The notes under the pieces are model-generated. The model was not told the origin of the DNA and did not search any database. It worked only from the letters and a program-made list of their open reading frames with translations. From assembly GCA_900113425.1 (NCBI GenBank), contig FOZF01000002.1, positions 823,027 to 887,026 on the forward strand: a DNA stretch of 64,000 bases. Reading direction: 5' to 3'. Shown here in pieces: positions 17,254 to 27,711 of the stretch; the first letter of the stretch is position 1; every line of letters begins with the position of its first letter. A program made the translations under genes and the position numbers. Source of the stretch: Stenotrophomonas maltophilia (lineage in GTDB: Bacteria; Pseudomonadota; Gammaproteobacteria; Xanthomonadales; Xanthomonadaceae).

Positions 17254-17282
17254 CTTGAATGTTCCACGAGCCTCCCCCACAT
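17254..17282 (+). promoter_or_regulatory. Candidate sigma-32 promoter of dnaK
   Basis: CTTGAA (17254-17259), 14 bases, then CCCCCACAT (17274-17282), close to the sigma-32 consensus CTTGAAA / CCCCATNT. It lies 65 bases before the dnaK ATG, downstream of the SMAG pair. Confidence 0.5.
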
Positions 17283-17347
17283 CCCATTCATCCACCGGCC
17301 GAGCGGCCGGACTGACATCCACACAGCATTTCTCAGGAGTCTCCCCC

Positions 17348-19270
17348 ATGGGCAAGATCATTGGTATCGACCTCGGCACCACCAACTCGTGCGTGGCGAT
17401 CATGGACGGCGGCAAGGCCCGCGTCATCGAGAATTCGGAAGGCGATCGCACCACCCCGTCGATCGTCGCCTACACCAAGGACGGCGAAGTCCTGGTCGGT
17501 GCCTCGGCCAAGCGCCAGGCGGTGACCAACCCGAAGAACACCTTCTACGCGGTGAAGCGCCTGATCGGCCGCAAGTTCACCGACGCCGAGGTGCAGAAGG
17601 ACATCGCCCACGTCCCGTACAGCATCCTCGCCCATGACAATGGTGATGCGTGGGTGGCCACCAGCGACGCCAAGAAGATGGCGCCGCAGGAAATCTCGGC
17701 CAAGGTACTGGAGAAGATGAAGAAGACCGCCGAGGACTTCCTCGGTGAGAAGGTCACCGAAGCGGTCATCACCGTGCCGGCCTACTTCAACGACAGCCAG
17801 CGCCAGGCCACCAAGGATGCCGGCCGCATCGCGGGCCTGGACGTCAAGCGCATCATCAACGAGCCGACCGCGGCCGCGCTGGCCTATGGCCTGGACAAGG
17901 GCGACAACAAGGATCGCAAGATCGTTGTGTACGACCTGGGCGGCGGTACCTTCGACGTCTCGGTGATCGAGATCGCCAACGTCGACGGCGAAAAGCAGTT
18001 CGAAGTGCTGGCCACCAACGGCGACACCTTCCTGGGCGGCGAAGACTTCGACAACCGCGTCATCGAGTACCTGGTGGAAGAGTTCAACAAGGACCAGGGC
18101 ATCGACCTGCGCAAGGATCCGCTGGCCCTGCAGCGCCTGAAGGACGCCGCCGAGCGTGCCAAGATCGAGCTGTCCAGCGCGCAGCAGACCGAAGTGAACC
18201 TGCCGTACGTCACCGCTGACGCATCGGGTCCGAAGCACCTGAACATCAAGCTGACCCGCGCCAAGCTGGAAGCGCTGGTGGAAGACCTGATCAAGAAGTC
18301 GATCGAGCCGTGCCGCGTCGCCCTGAACGATGCCGGCCTGCGTTCGAGCGACATCAGCGAAGTGATCCTGGTCGGCGGCCAGACCCGCATGCCGAAGGTG
18401 CAGCAGGCGGTGACCGAGTTCTTCGGCAAGGAGCCGCGCAAGGACGTCAACCCGGACGAAGCCGTGGCACTGGGTGCGGCGATCCAGGGTGGCGTGCTGG
18501 GCGGCGACGTCAAGGACGTGCTGCTGCTGGACGTGACCCCGCTGTCGCTGGGCATCGAAACCATGGGCGGCGTGTTCACCAAGATCATCGAGAAGAACAC
18601 CACCATCCCGACCAAGGCCTCGCAGGTGTTTTCCACCGCCGAGGACAACCAGTCGGCCGTGACCGTGCACGTGCTGCAGGGTGAGCGCGAACAGGCCCGC
18701 TTCAACAAGTCGCTGGCCAAGTTCGACCTGTCCGGCATCGAGCCGGCGCCGCGCGGTCTGCCGCAGGTGGAGGTGTCCTTCGACATCGACGCCAACGGCA
18801 TCCTGCATGTGTCGGCCAAGGACAAGAAGACCAACAAGGAACAGAAGGTCGAGATCAAGGCCGGCTCGGGCCTGTCCGAGGAAGAGATCGCGCGCATGGT
18901 CGCCGACGCGGAAGCCAACCGCGAGGAAGACAAGAAGTTCCAGGAGCTGGTGCAGGCCCGCAACCAGGCCGATGCCCTGATCCACGGCACCCGTAGCGCC
19001 ATCACCGAGCACGGCAGCAAGGTCGGCGGCGATGTCATCGGCAAGGTGGAAGCGGCTCTGGCCGATCTTGAAACCGCGATGAAGGGCGACGACAAGGCAC
19101 AGATCGAAGCCAAGTCGAAGGTGCTGGAGGAAGCCGGCCAGTCGCTGTTCGCCGCAGCGTCGGCAGAGCAGGGCGGTGCCCCGGGCGCCGATGCCGGCAG
19201 CGCGGGCAAGGGCAACGACGACGTGGTGGACGCCGAGTTCACCGAAGTCAAGGACGACAAGAAGTCCTGA
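17348..19270 (+). CDS. dnaK: Chaperone DnaK (Hsp70)
   Basis: 640 residues. The ATPase domain opens with [21 protein letters not shown] and includes [16 protein letters not shown] and [13 protein letters not shown]; the peptide-binding domain starts near [17 protein letters not shown]; the C-terminal tail is Gly/Ala/Asp-rich and ends close to the usual acidic EEVKDDK motif ([10 protein letters not shown]). CAGGAG precedes the ATG. It works with GrpE and DnaJ encoded on either side. Confidence 0.99.
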   Translation: MGKIIGIDLGTTNSCVAIMDGGKARVIENSEGDRTTPSIVAYTKDGEVLVGASAKRQAVTNPKNTFYAVKRLIGRKFTDAEVQKDIAHVPYSILAHDNGDAWVATSDAKKMAPQEISAKVLEKMKKTAEDFLGEKVTEAVITVPAYFNDSQRQATKDAGRIAGLDVKRIINEPTAAALAYGLDKGDNKDRKIVVYDLGGGTFDVSVIEIANVDGEKQFEVLATNGDTFLGGEDFDNRVIEYLVEEFNKDQGIDLRKDPLALQRLKDAAERAKIELSSAQQTEVNLPYVTADASGPKHLNIKLTRAKLEALVEDLIKKSIEPCRVALNDAGLRSSDISEVILVGGQTRMPKVQQAVTEFFGKEPRKDVNPDEAVALGAAIQGGVLGGDVKDVLLLDVTPLSLGIETMGGVFTKIIEKNTTIPTKASQVFSTAEDNQSAVTVHVLQGEREQARFNKSLAKFDLSGIEPAPRGLPQVEVSFDIDANGILHVSAKDKKTNKEQKVEIKAGSGLSEEEIARMVADAEANREEDKKFQELVQARNQADALIHGTRSAITEHGSKVGGDVIGKVEAALADLETAMKGDDKAQIEAKSKVLEEAGQSLFAAASAEQGGAPGADAGSAGKGNDDVVDAEFTEVKDDKKS

Positions 19271-19283
19271 TCCGGACCGACGC

Positions 19284-19306
19284 GGGACGCTGCCAGGCAG
19301 CGTCCC
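19284..19306 (+). terminator. Hairpin between dnaK and dnaJ (partial terminator or attenuator)
   Basis: GGGACGCTG-CCAGG-CAGCGTCCC forms a nine-base stem 13 bases after the dnaK stop, but is followed by GTTGTCG rather than a T run. It may lower dnaJ expression relative to dnaK or block 3' decay. Confidence 0.45.
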
Positions 19307-19423
19307 GTTGTCGCATCAGGGTCCTGACCGCCTCCGGCGCGTCGGGGCGCCCGACGCAAGAGCGGACCTGGTTCCGCTCTTCCGCTTTGACGAATCCCGA
19401 CATTCCGGAAGCCGATTCACGAT

Positions 19424-20548
19424 ATGAGCAAGCGCGATTACTACGAAGTGCTGGGCGTGGCCCGCACCGCCAACGAAGAAGAGCTGAAGAAGGCTTACCG
19501 CCGTTGCGCGATGAAGTTCCATCCGGACCGAAATCCGGGTGATGCGGCCGCCGAAGCCTCCTTCAAGGAGTGCAAGGAAGCCTACGAGGTGCTGTCCGAC
19601 GGCAACAAGCGCCGGATGTATGACAGCCACGGCCATGCCGCCTTCGAGCACGGCATGGGCGGGGGCGGTCCGGGTGGTCCGGACATGAACGACATCTTCG
19701 GCGACATCTTTGGCAACATCTTCGGTGGTGCCGGCGGCGGTCCGCGCCAGGCACGACGCGGTGCCGACATCGGTTACGTGATGGAGCTGGACCTGGAAGA
19801 AGCGGTGCGTGGTATCGAGCGCCGCATCGAGATCCCCACCCTGGCCGAATGCGGCGATTGCGATGGCAGCGGCTCGGAAGACGGCAAGGTGGAGACCTGC
19901 AACGTCTGCCATGGCCGTGGCCAGGTGCGCATCCAGCGCGGCATCTTCGCCATGCAGCAGGCCTGCCACAACTGCGGCGGTCGCGGCCAGATCATCGCCA
20001 AGCCCTGCAAGACCTGCCACGGCAATGGCCGTGTCGAGGAAGACAAGGTGCTGTCGGTGAAGGTGCCGGCGGGCGTCGACACCGGCGATCGCATCCGCCT
20101 GGCTGGCGAGGGAGAAGCGGGGCCGGCCGGCACGCCGCCGGGCGACCTGTACGTGGAAGTTCGCGTGCGCGAGCATCCCATCTTCCAGCGCGATGGCGAC
20201 GATCTGCATTGTGAAGTGCCGATCCGCATCTCGCAGGCGGCGCTTGGCGATACCGTGCGCGTGGCGACGCTGGGCGGCGAAGCGGAGATCCGCATTCCGG
20301 CAGAGACCCAGACCGGCAAACTGTTCCGCCTGCGCGGCAAGGGCGTGCGTTCGGTGCGCAGCCGCAGCGAGGGCGATCTGTATTGCCGCGTGGTGGTCGA
20401 GACGCCGGTCAACCTGACCAACGACCAGCGCAGGCTGCTGGAGCAGTTCGAGGCCACCTTCGTCGGTGAGGAAGCACGCAAGCATTCGCCGAAGTCCGCG
20501 ACCTTCATGGACGGCGTGAAGGGCTTCTGGGACCGGATGACGTCCTGA
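19424..20548 (+). CDS. dnaJ: Chaperone DnaJ (Hsp40)
   Basis: 374 residues: J domain (1-70, with HPD at 33-35), Gly-rich linker ([17 protein letters not shown]), zinc domain with four CxxCxGxG repeats ([32 protein letters not shown]), and a C-terminal substrate domain. It stimulates DnaK ATPase and delivers clients. It is the last gene of the heat-shock cluster and is followed by SMAG repeats. Confidence 0.99.
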   Translation: MSKRDYYEVLGVARTANEEELKKAYRRCAMKFHPDRNPGDAAAEASFKECKEAYEVLSDGNKRRMYDSHGHAAFEHGMGGGGPGGPDMNDIFGDIFGNIFGGAGGGPRQARRGADIGYVMELDLEEAVRGIERRIEIPTLAECGDCDGSGSEDGKVETCNVCHGRGQVRIQRGIFAMQQACHNCGGRGQIIAKPCKTCHGNGRVEEDKVLSVKVPAGVDTGDRIRLAGEGEAGPAGTPPGDLYVEVRVREHPIFQRDGDDLHCEVPIRISQAALGDTVRVATLGGEAEIRIPAETQTGKLFRLRGKGVRSVRSRSEGDLYCRVVVETPVNLTNDQRRLLEQFEATFVGEEARKHSPKSATFMDGVKGFWDRMTS

Positions 20549-20571
20549 GTCCTCAAGCAACGTGTTAAACG

Positions 20572-20678
20572 GTAGCGCCGGGCCATGCCCGGCGTTGTCG
20601 TGCATGGGGATGCATCGCGCGCCGCCGGGCATTGGTCCGCGACCTTATGAACCCGGTAGCGCCGGGCCATGCCCGGCG
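20572..20678 (+). repeat. SMAG repeats after dnaJ
   Basis: Two intact plus-strand copies, 20572-20594 and 20656-20678, each GTAGCGCCGGGC-CAT-GCCCGGCG, with a degenerate relative (GCCGGGCATTGGTCCG) between them. They separate convergent dnaJ and the AraC gene. Confidence 0.9.
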
Positions 20679-20693
20679 TTGCTGTGCATCGGG

Positions 20694-21491
20694 TCAGCGG
20701 AAGAACGCCGCCGGCGTCTGCCCCAGCTGGCGCTTGAACATGCTGGTGAACGCGCTGGGACTGTCGTAGCCCATCGCCAGTGCGACATCGATGACCTTCT
20801 CGCCGGTCGCCAGCCGTTCCATTGCCGCCAGCAGCCGCGCCTGCTGCCGCCACTGGCCGAAGGTCATGCCCAGTTCGTTGGCGAAGTGGCGCTGGATGGT
20901 TTTCACATCCACTTCCAGTGCTTGGGCCCAGTCCTGCAGCGTGGCGTCATCGCCGGGGTGCTTCTGCAGGTGCTGGCAGATCCGCTGCAGGCGCGGATCG
21001 GCAGGAGCGGGCAGGTGCAGCGGCAATACGTCCATGCGATGCAGCTCGTCCAGCAGGAGGCGCACCACGCGGCCATCGCGGCTGTCTTCGATGTGCTCGC
21101 CCTTGATCAGGGTGGCTGCCTGCAGCAGTTCGCGCAGCAGCGGTGCCACCTGTACCGCGAACGGTTCGGCCGGCAGTTGCGGGGCGAACGATGGGTCGAT
21201 GTACAGGCTGCGCATGTGCACGGCGGCAATGCAGTCCACCGCGTGCACCATGCCGGCCGGCATCCAGATCGCACGGGTGGAGGGCACGACCCAGCGACCC
21301 ACTTCCGAGCGCACCACCATCAGCCCGGAGATGGCATAGACCAGCTGGTGGCGCTGGTGCTTGTGGCCTGCGATATGGGTGCCGGCCGGGTACTGGGTAA
21401 CCCGGTAGGTGACTGGGCGATGCAGCGGCACATCGCGCCACGGCGCAGCCGGGTCGACGTCACCGCCAATGTCCTTTTTGCGATAGGCCAT
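20694..21491 (-). CDS. AraC-family transcriptional regulator (cupin plus HTH)
   Basis: 265 residues. An N-terminal cupin (PAGTHIAGHKHQRHQLVYAISG) is followed by two helix-turn-helices (LQDWAQALEVDVKTIQRHF and VIDVALAMGYDSPSAFTSMFKR). The start at 21491 (MAYRKKD) is preferred; an in-frame ATG at 21533 is possible and neither has a good ribosome binding site. It is divergent from the Fsr-like efflux gene 72 bp away, the usual arrangement for a regulator and its target pump. Confidence 0.9.
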   Translation of the reverse strand: MAYRKKDIGGDVDPAAPWRDVPLHRPVTYRVTQYPAGTHIAGHKHQRHQLVYAISGLMVVRSEVGRWVVPSTRAIWMPAGMVHAVDCIAAVHMRSLYIDPSFAPQLPAEPFAVQVAPLLRELLQAATLIKGEHIEDSRDGRVVRLLLDELHRMDVLPLHLPAPADPRLQRICQHLQKHPGDDATLQDWAQALEVDVKTIQRHFANELGMTFGQWRQQARLLAAMERLATGEKVIDVALAMGYDSPSAFTSMFKRQLGQTPAAFFR

Positions 21492-21563
21492 GACCCGAAC
21501 GCGGCAGAAGGGAAGGGAAGGCAACCGTAGCATGCGGAACCGCCCCCACATCTGACTGCGTCC

Positions 21564-22763
21564 ATGTCGACTCTGGCTTCCCCTGCAACGACCTCCCGCC
21601 CGGTGGCGCCTGGTGTATTGGCTGCCATTTCCACCTCGCATGTCGTCAACGACATGATGCAGTCGCTGATCCTGGCGATCTATCCGGTCATCAAGGGCGG
21701 CTTCAATCTCAGCTTCACCCAGATCGGCCTGATCACGCTGACCTACCAGCTCACCGCGTCGATTTTCCAACCGCTGGTGGGGATGCATACCGACCGTCGT
21801 CCAGCGCCGTACTCGTTGCCGATCGGAATGGCCTCGACGCTGTGCGGGATGCTGCTGCTCGGCTTCGCGCCGAACTATGCGATGGTCCTGATGGCCGCCG
21901 CGCTGGTCGGCATCGGATCGGCGATCTTCCACCCGGAAGCGTCGCGCATCGCACGGCTGGCGTCCGGCGGCCGCCATGGCTTCGCACAGTCGGTGTTCCA
22001 GGTCGGCGGCAACTTCGGTACCGCGTTGGGGCCGCTGATTGCCGCTGCGGTGATCGTGCCGTACGGCCAGCATGCGGCCGCATGGTTTGCCGGTGCCGCG
22101 CTGATCGGCATCGCCCTGCTGACCTATGTGAGCCGCTGGTACGCGCTGCACCTGGGCGCACCCCGCCCGGCCGGCGTGGCGGCGGTGGCGTCGCGGCATC
22201 CTCCGCGCACCGTGGCCAAGGTGCTGGCGATCCTGCTGGTGCTGATCTTCAGCAAGTACTTCTACATGGCCAGCATCGGCAGCTATTTCACCTTCTACCT
22301 GATCCACCATTTCGGCATTCCGGTGGCGCAGGCGCAGCTGCATCTGTTCGCGTTCCTGGTGGCTTCGGCGGCGGGTGGGTTCCTGGGCGGACCGCTGGGC
22401 GATCGCATCGGTCGCAAGCCGATCATCTGGACCTCGATCCTGGGTGTGGCGCCATTCGCACTGGCGTTGCCGCATGCGGATCTGCTGTGGACCACGGTGC
22501 TGGCGGTGCTGATCGGTTTCGTGTTGTCGTCTGCCTTCTCTGCCATCGTGGTCTATGCGCAGGAGATGATGCCGCACCGGATCGGCATGGTGTCGGGCCT
22601 GTTCTTCGGTTTTGCGTTCGGCATGGGTGGCCTGGGCGCGGCGGTGCTGGGTCTGCTGGCGGACAGGACCAGCATCGAATATGTCTATCACCTGACGGCG
22701 TTCCTGCCGCTGCTCGGCATCGTGGCGGCATGGCTGCCGCCCTCCAGGCCCGCCGCGCACTAG
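21564..22763 (+). CDS. fsr: MFS transporter, fosmidomycin-resistance (Fsr) type
   Basis: 399 residues with about twelve hydrophobic spans. The opening (AISTSHVVNDMMQSLILAIYP, GFNLSFTQIGLITLTYQL, LVGMHTDRRPAPYSLPIGM) is typical of Fsr, an inner-membrane pump first known for exporting fosmidomycin. A long cytoplasmic loop between spans 6 and 7 (RPAGVAAVASRHPP) is present. The natural substrate is unknown. The neighbouring AraC gene probably controls it. Confidence 0.88.
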   Translation: MSTLASPATTSRPVAPGVLAAISTSHVVNDMMQSLILAIYPVIKGGFNLSFTQIGLITLTYQLTASIFQPLVGMHTDRRPAPYSLPIGMASTLCGMLLLGFAPNYAMVLMAAALVGIGSAIFHPEASRIARLASGGRHGFAQSVFQVGGNFGTALGPLIAAAVIVPYGQHAAAWFAGAALIGIALLTYVSRWYALHLGAPRPAGVAAVASRHPPRTVAKVLAILLVLIFSKYFYMASIGSYFTFYLIHHFGIPVAQAQLHLFAFLVASAAGGFLGGPLGDRIGRKPIIWTSILGVAPFALALPHADLLWTTVLAVLIGFVLSSAFSAIVVYAQEMMPHRIGMVSGLFFGFAFGMGGLGAAVLGLLADRTSIEYVYHLTAFLPLLGIVAAWLPPSRPAAH

Positions 22764-22778
22764 CGGGGCGGGTGGGTC

Positions 22779-22825
22779 TGCAGGGCGTGCAGCCCTGCAC
22801 CTGCCGATGCAACAGCCGCAGCCGA
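22779..22825 (-). repeat. Dispersed CAGGGC/GCCCTG hairpin with CAAC-rich tail
   Basis: GCAGGGCGTGCAGCCCTGC is followed by ACCTGCCGATGCAACAGC. Related modules occur at 40632-40682 and 40958-41010, so this appears to be one member of a REP-like family distinct from SMAG. Confidence 0.5.
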
Positions 22826-22844
22826 CGCGCGCTGTCGCCGGGCG

Positions 22845-22850
22845 TAGAAT
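22845..22850 (+). promoter_or_regulatory. Possible -10 element of pdxY
   Basis: TAGAAT ends six bases before the pdxY ATG. There is no Shine-Dalgarno in the gap, so a leaderless message is possible. The -35 region (CCGACG) is weak. Confidence 0.35.
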
Positions 22851-22856
22851 GCGGCC

Positions 22857-23765
22857 ATGAGCGAATCCCTTGATACCCATCTGGTCCACGGTCGCCGCCA
22901 GCGGCCGGATGGGCCGTCGCCGGTCGATGTCATTTCGGTCCAGTCGCAACTTGTCTACGGCCATGCCGGCAACAGTGCCGCCATGCCGCCGATGCGCGCG
23001 CTCGGTGTGCGCGTGGCCGACATCCCGACCACGCTGCTGAGCAACGCGCCGTTCTACGAGACCACCCGCGGCCGCGTACTGCCCAGTGACTGGTTCGCCG
23101 ATCTGCTGCTGGGCGCCCGCGAGCGTGGCTTGCCGCAGCGGGCCAGGATGCTGGTCTCCGGCTACTTCGGCAGCACCGCCAATGGTGCGGCCTTCGCCGA
23201 CTGGCTCGATCAGCTCCTGCCCGCGTGCCCGCAGCTGCGCTACTGCCTGGATCCGGTGATCGGCGATACCCATACCGGCCCCTATGTGGAGCCGGGCCTG
23301 GAGGCGATCTTCGCCGAACGGCTGTTGCCGCATGCCTGGCTGGTCACCCCGAATGCATTCGAGCTGGCCCGACTGACCGGCATGCCGGCACTGGCCGAGG
23401 CCGACGCCATCGCCGCTGCGCGTACGCTGCTGGCGCGTGGTCCGCACTGGGTGATCGCACACAGTGTGGGCGGTACGCCGGGCGAGCTGGTGACGCTGGC
23501 GGTGGGACGCGACGAAACCTGGCGCTGGACCTCGCCGCTGCTGCCGGTGGACGTGGCCGGTACCGGCGACGTGCTGATGTCGCTGGTGGTGTCGTTCCTG
23601 CTGCGGGGAGAGTCGATGCAGCAGGCGATCTCGCGTGCCATCGCGGGTACCCATGCCGCCCTGGAGGCCACGCTGGCCAACGGCTTCGAGGAGTTCGACG
23701 TGATTGCCGCGGCGCCCGCCGCACTGGCCGAAGGCACGCGCTTCCGCGCTGAACGCGTGGCATGA
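22857..23765 (+). CDS. pdxY: Pyridoxal kinase PdxY
   Basis: 302 residues, ribokinase-like superfamily. It phosphorylates pyridoxal to pyridoxal 5'-phosphate in vitamin B6 salvage. Support: VISVQSQLVYGHAGNSAAM (substrate end of PdxK/PdxY), VTPNAFELARLTG, and the catalytic anion-hole motif VAGTGDVLMSL with Asp as base. Its last four bases overlap the start of the TyrA-like gene (ATGA), so translation is coupled. Confidence 0.94.
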   Translation: MSESLDTHLVHGRRQRPDGPSPVDVISVQSQLVYGHAGNSAAMPPMRALGVRVADIPTTLLSNAPFYETTRGRVLPSDWFADLLLGARERGLPQRARMLVSGYFGSTANGAAFADWLDQLLPACPQLRYCLDPVIGDTHTGPYVEPGLEAIFAERLLPHAWLVTPNAFELARLTGMPALAEADAIAAARTLLARGPHWVIAHSVGGTPGELVTLAVGRDETWRWTSPLLPVDVAGTGDVLMSLVVSFLLRGESMQQAISRAIAGTHAALEATLANGFEEFDVIAAAPAALAEGTRFRAERVA

Positions 23766-24886
23766 CGGCAGTGCAGCACTTTGCGCCGGGCACGATCGGC
23801 ATCGTCGGCAGTGCCGGCGCCTACGGGCGCTGGCTGGGCCGCTTCTTCGAGCAGCAGATGCGACTGCAGGTGATCGGCCACGATCCGGCCGATGCCGCCT
23901 CGCATACGCCGGAGCAGTTGCTGGCCCAGGCCGATGTGCTGGTGTTCTCCGCACCCATCCGGCATACGCCGGAACTGATCGCCGAATACGTGCGCCGCTC
24001 GGCGGGCCGTGAACGCGGGCGCCTGTGGCTGGATGTCACCTCGGTCAAGGACGCGCCGGTACAGGCGATGCTTGCCTCACAGGCCGAAGTGGTCGGCCTG
24101 CACCCGATGACCGCGCCGCCGAAGGCCCCCACGTTGAAGGGCAGGGTGATGGTGGTCTGCGAAGCGCGACTGCAGCACTGGCAGCCCTGGGTGGATGCGC
24201 TGTGCGCGGCGCTGCAGGCCGAGTGCGTGCGCGCCACGCCACAGCACCATGACCAGATGATGGCGCTGGTGCAGGCGATGGTGCATGCCACGCATCTGGC
24301 CCAGGCAGGCGTGCTGCGGGAATATCAGCCGCAACTGGGGACGCTGGAAGCGATGCTTCCCTATCGCTCGGCGTCGTTCGAACTGGATACCGCGATCATC
24401 TCGCGCATCCTCTCGTTGAATCCGGCGATCTATGAGGACATCCAGTTCGGCAATCCGCATGTCGCGCCGATGCTGGAACGCCTGGTCGGCCAGCTGCGCA
24501 TGCTGCAGGCCCAGGTCGGCCAGGGCGACGACACGGCGCGCAGTGCGTTCCGTGAGCAGATGCTGGCGGCGAACCAGGCCGCGTTCGGCGCGCCTGCACT
24601 GGCCTCGGGAAACTACACGTTCGAGCGGGTGGGCTACCTGCTGGCCGATCTGACCGAGCGCAATGCCGTGTCGGTCCATCTGCCGGAAGATCGTCCGGGC
24701 TCATTGCGTGAGCTGCTGAACATCTTCGAGCAGCACGGCATCAGCCTGGCTTCGATCCATTCCTCTCGCACGCCGGGCGGTGAAGTGCATTTCCGCATCG
24801 GCTTCGTCGCCGGCAGCGATCCCCGGGCGCTGGCCGACGCAGCGGCCGCGGTGGATGCCAGCGGAATCGGACGGGCACTGGCGTAG
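23762..24886 (+). CDS. Prephenate dehydrogenase (TyrA type) with C-terminal ACT domain
   Basis: 374 residues. An N-terminal nucleotide-binding fold (GTIGIVGSAGAYGRWLGRFF, a GxGxxG variant) and helical domain (LDVTSVKDAPVQAM, GLHPMTAPP) match prephenate dehydrogenases, which make 4-hydroxyphenylpyruvate for tyrosine. From about residue 300 a regulatory ACT domain follows (VSVHLPEDRPGSLRELLNIFEQHGISLASIHSS). The chorismate-mutase domain of E. coli TyrA is absent. Overlap with pdxY is notable: PLP and aromatic-transamination steps meet in tyrosine synthesis, but the pairing may be chance. Confidence 0.88.
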   Translation: MTAVQHFAPGTIGIVGSAGAYGRWLGRFFEQQMRLQVIGHDPADAASHTPEQLLAQADVLVFSAPIRHTPELIAEYVRRSAGRERGRLWLDVTSVKDAPVQAMLASQAEVVGLHPMTAPPKAPTLKGRVMVVCEARLQHWQPWVDALCAALQAECVRATPQHHDQMMALVQAMVHATHLAQAGVLREYQPQLGTLEAMLPYRSASFELDTAIISRILSLNPAIYEDIQFGNPHVAPMLERLVGQLRMLQAQVGQGDDTARSAFREQMLAANQAAFGAPALASGNYTFERVGYLLADLTERNAVSVHLPEDRPGSLRELLNIFEQHGISLASIHSSRTPGGEVHFRIGFVAGSDPRALADAAAAVDASGIGRALA

Positions 24887-24892
24887 GGCATT

Positions 24893-24937
24893 CATCCACA
24901 GAGGATGTGGATGGATTCTGCGCAAACATGTGGATAA
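24893..24937. promoter_or_regulatory. Cluster of DnaA-box-like sequences
   Basis: CATCCACA-GAGGA-TGTGGATG (24893-24913) is an eight-base inverted repeat, and TGTGGATAA (24929-24937) is a perfect DnaA box. Together there are three TGTGGAT cores within 45 bases, between tyrA and a convergent small gene. They may titrate DnaA or be chance. Confidence 0.35.
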
Positions 24938-25009
24938 CACCGCTCACGCCTTGCCAGCACAGGCTGTCAAGATGTGTGGCGAAAAACTGACCAGGGTGCT
25001 GCCGGTGGG

Positions 25010-25026
25010 GCCGGGCTATGCCCGGC
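25010..25026. repeat. Short SMAG-like hairpin
   Basis: GCCGGGC-TAT-GCCCGGC without the GTAG head. It lies downstream of tyrA, 25 bases before the end of the convergent small gene, and could act as a transcript end. Confidence 0.45.
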
Positions 25027-25050
25027 TGCCCTGCGATGACCCGCGCGATG

Positions 25051-25245
25051 CTAGATGGTCAGCCGCAGTTCGCCGCCGCTGGTGCTGAATTCGCGGCCAT
25101 TGCGCACCAGATGACGCCCGTCGTCGAGCTCGTAGCGCGGGGTGGCTTCGGAATGATGCCCGCTGCCAGTGGCCTCGGGCTTGAACTCGATGATGATATG
25201 GCTCTCGCCATTGCTGTCGATTGCAGGGAACTGACGGAACGACAT
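25051..25245 (-). CDS. Small protein of unknown function (64 residues)
   Basis: A short soluble protein beginning MSFRQFPAIDSNGESHIIIEF and ending STSGGELRLTI; the pattern suggests a small beta-sheet protein (IIIEFKPE, RYELDDGRHLV, GGELRLTI). An excellent ribosome binding site, GGAGGTGGACG, sits before the ATG at 25245, which argues that it is translated. I do not recognise a family. It follows the ABC exporter gene on the opposite flank and has no evident operon partner. Confidence 0.75.
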   Translation of the reverse strand: MSFRQFPAIDSNGESHIIIEFKPEATGSGHHSEATPRYELDDGRHLVRNGREFSTSGGELRLTI

Positions 25246-25315
25246 CGTCCACCTCCTTCAGCGGATGCTGCTTCTGCGCGGCCAGCTTGGCGCCGGAGGT
25301 GTTAGCCGACCGTCA

Positions 25316-27080
<1,765 letters not shown>

Positions 27081-27088
<8 letters not shown>

Positions 27089-27677
27089 CCTGGTCGTCAT
27101 CTCGGATACGGATACGGTCACGGGTGGCGTCTCGCAGGCGGATTTTCAATGCGTCGGCCTGGTCGGCGGGCAATTCGATCCGCAGGCGCACGCCTTCGGC
27201 GTCGAACTGTTCATCCTGCTTCTCGGCGGAGAACGCGGGCAGGGCCGCATGCAGGGTACCCAGGTCCTCGAAGCCGGCCAGCAGCTGCAGCCGTGCCATC
27301 GCCACCAGCGGCAGCCGCGGTGCCGTGCGCAGACACTCGGCGGCAGTACCGCCGTAGGCGCGGACCAGGCCACCGGCGCCGAGCTTGATACCCCCGTACC
27401 AGCGGATCACCACCACCATGACCCGATCGAAGCCCTGGCCATCGATGGCGGCCAGGATCGGCCGGCCGGCAGTACCCGCCGGCTCGCCATCATCGCTGGA
27501 GCGATACTCCTGTCCATGCCGGTAGGCCCAGCAGTTGTGCGTGGCGTCGGCCACCATCACCCGCTGCAGGAACGACATCGCCGCCGCCGCACCATCGATG
27601 GGCGCGGCATGGGCGACGAAGCGGCTGTGCTTGACTTCCAGCGTGTGGCTGACGGGCTGGGCGAGGGTATCGGGCAT
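27081..27677 (-). CDS. yigZ: IMPACT/YigZ family protein
   Basis: 198 residues. The N-terminal UPF0029 domain is clear (SRFVAHAAPIDGAAAAMSFL, THNCWAYRHG, SDDGEPAGTAGRPIL, VVVIRWYGGIKLGAGGLVRAYGG) and a C-terminal DUF1949-like ferredoxin fold follows. The eukaryotic relative IMPACT regulates the Gcn2 kinase; bacterial YigZ function is unclear. The start MPDTLAQ at 27677 fits family length. It is coupled to the downstream ABC exporter. Confidence 0.93.
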
Positions 27678-27711
27678 TCCCCTCATTCTACGGGGTTGCC
27701 GCCGCCGTGCT

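Noticed and set aside
21492..23954. Long open extension upstream of the AraC gene
   Set aside because: It runs antisense through the Fsr and pdxY genes; only the last 265 codons are AraC-like.
24893..24937. Replication origin
   Set aside because: DnaA-like boxes are few, there is no AT-rich unwinding region, and dnaA, dnaN and gyrB are absent.
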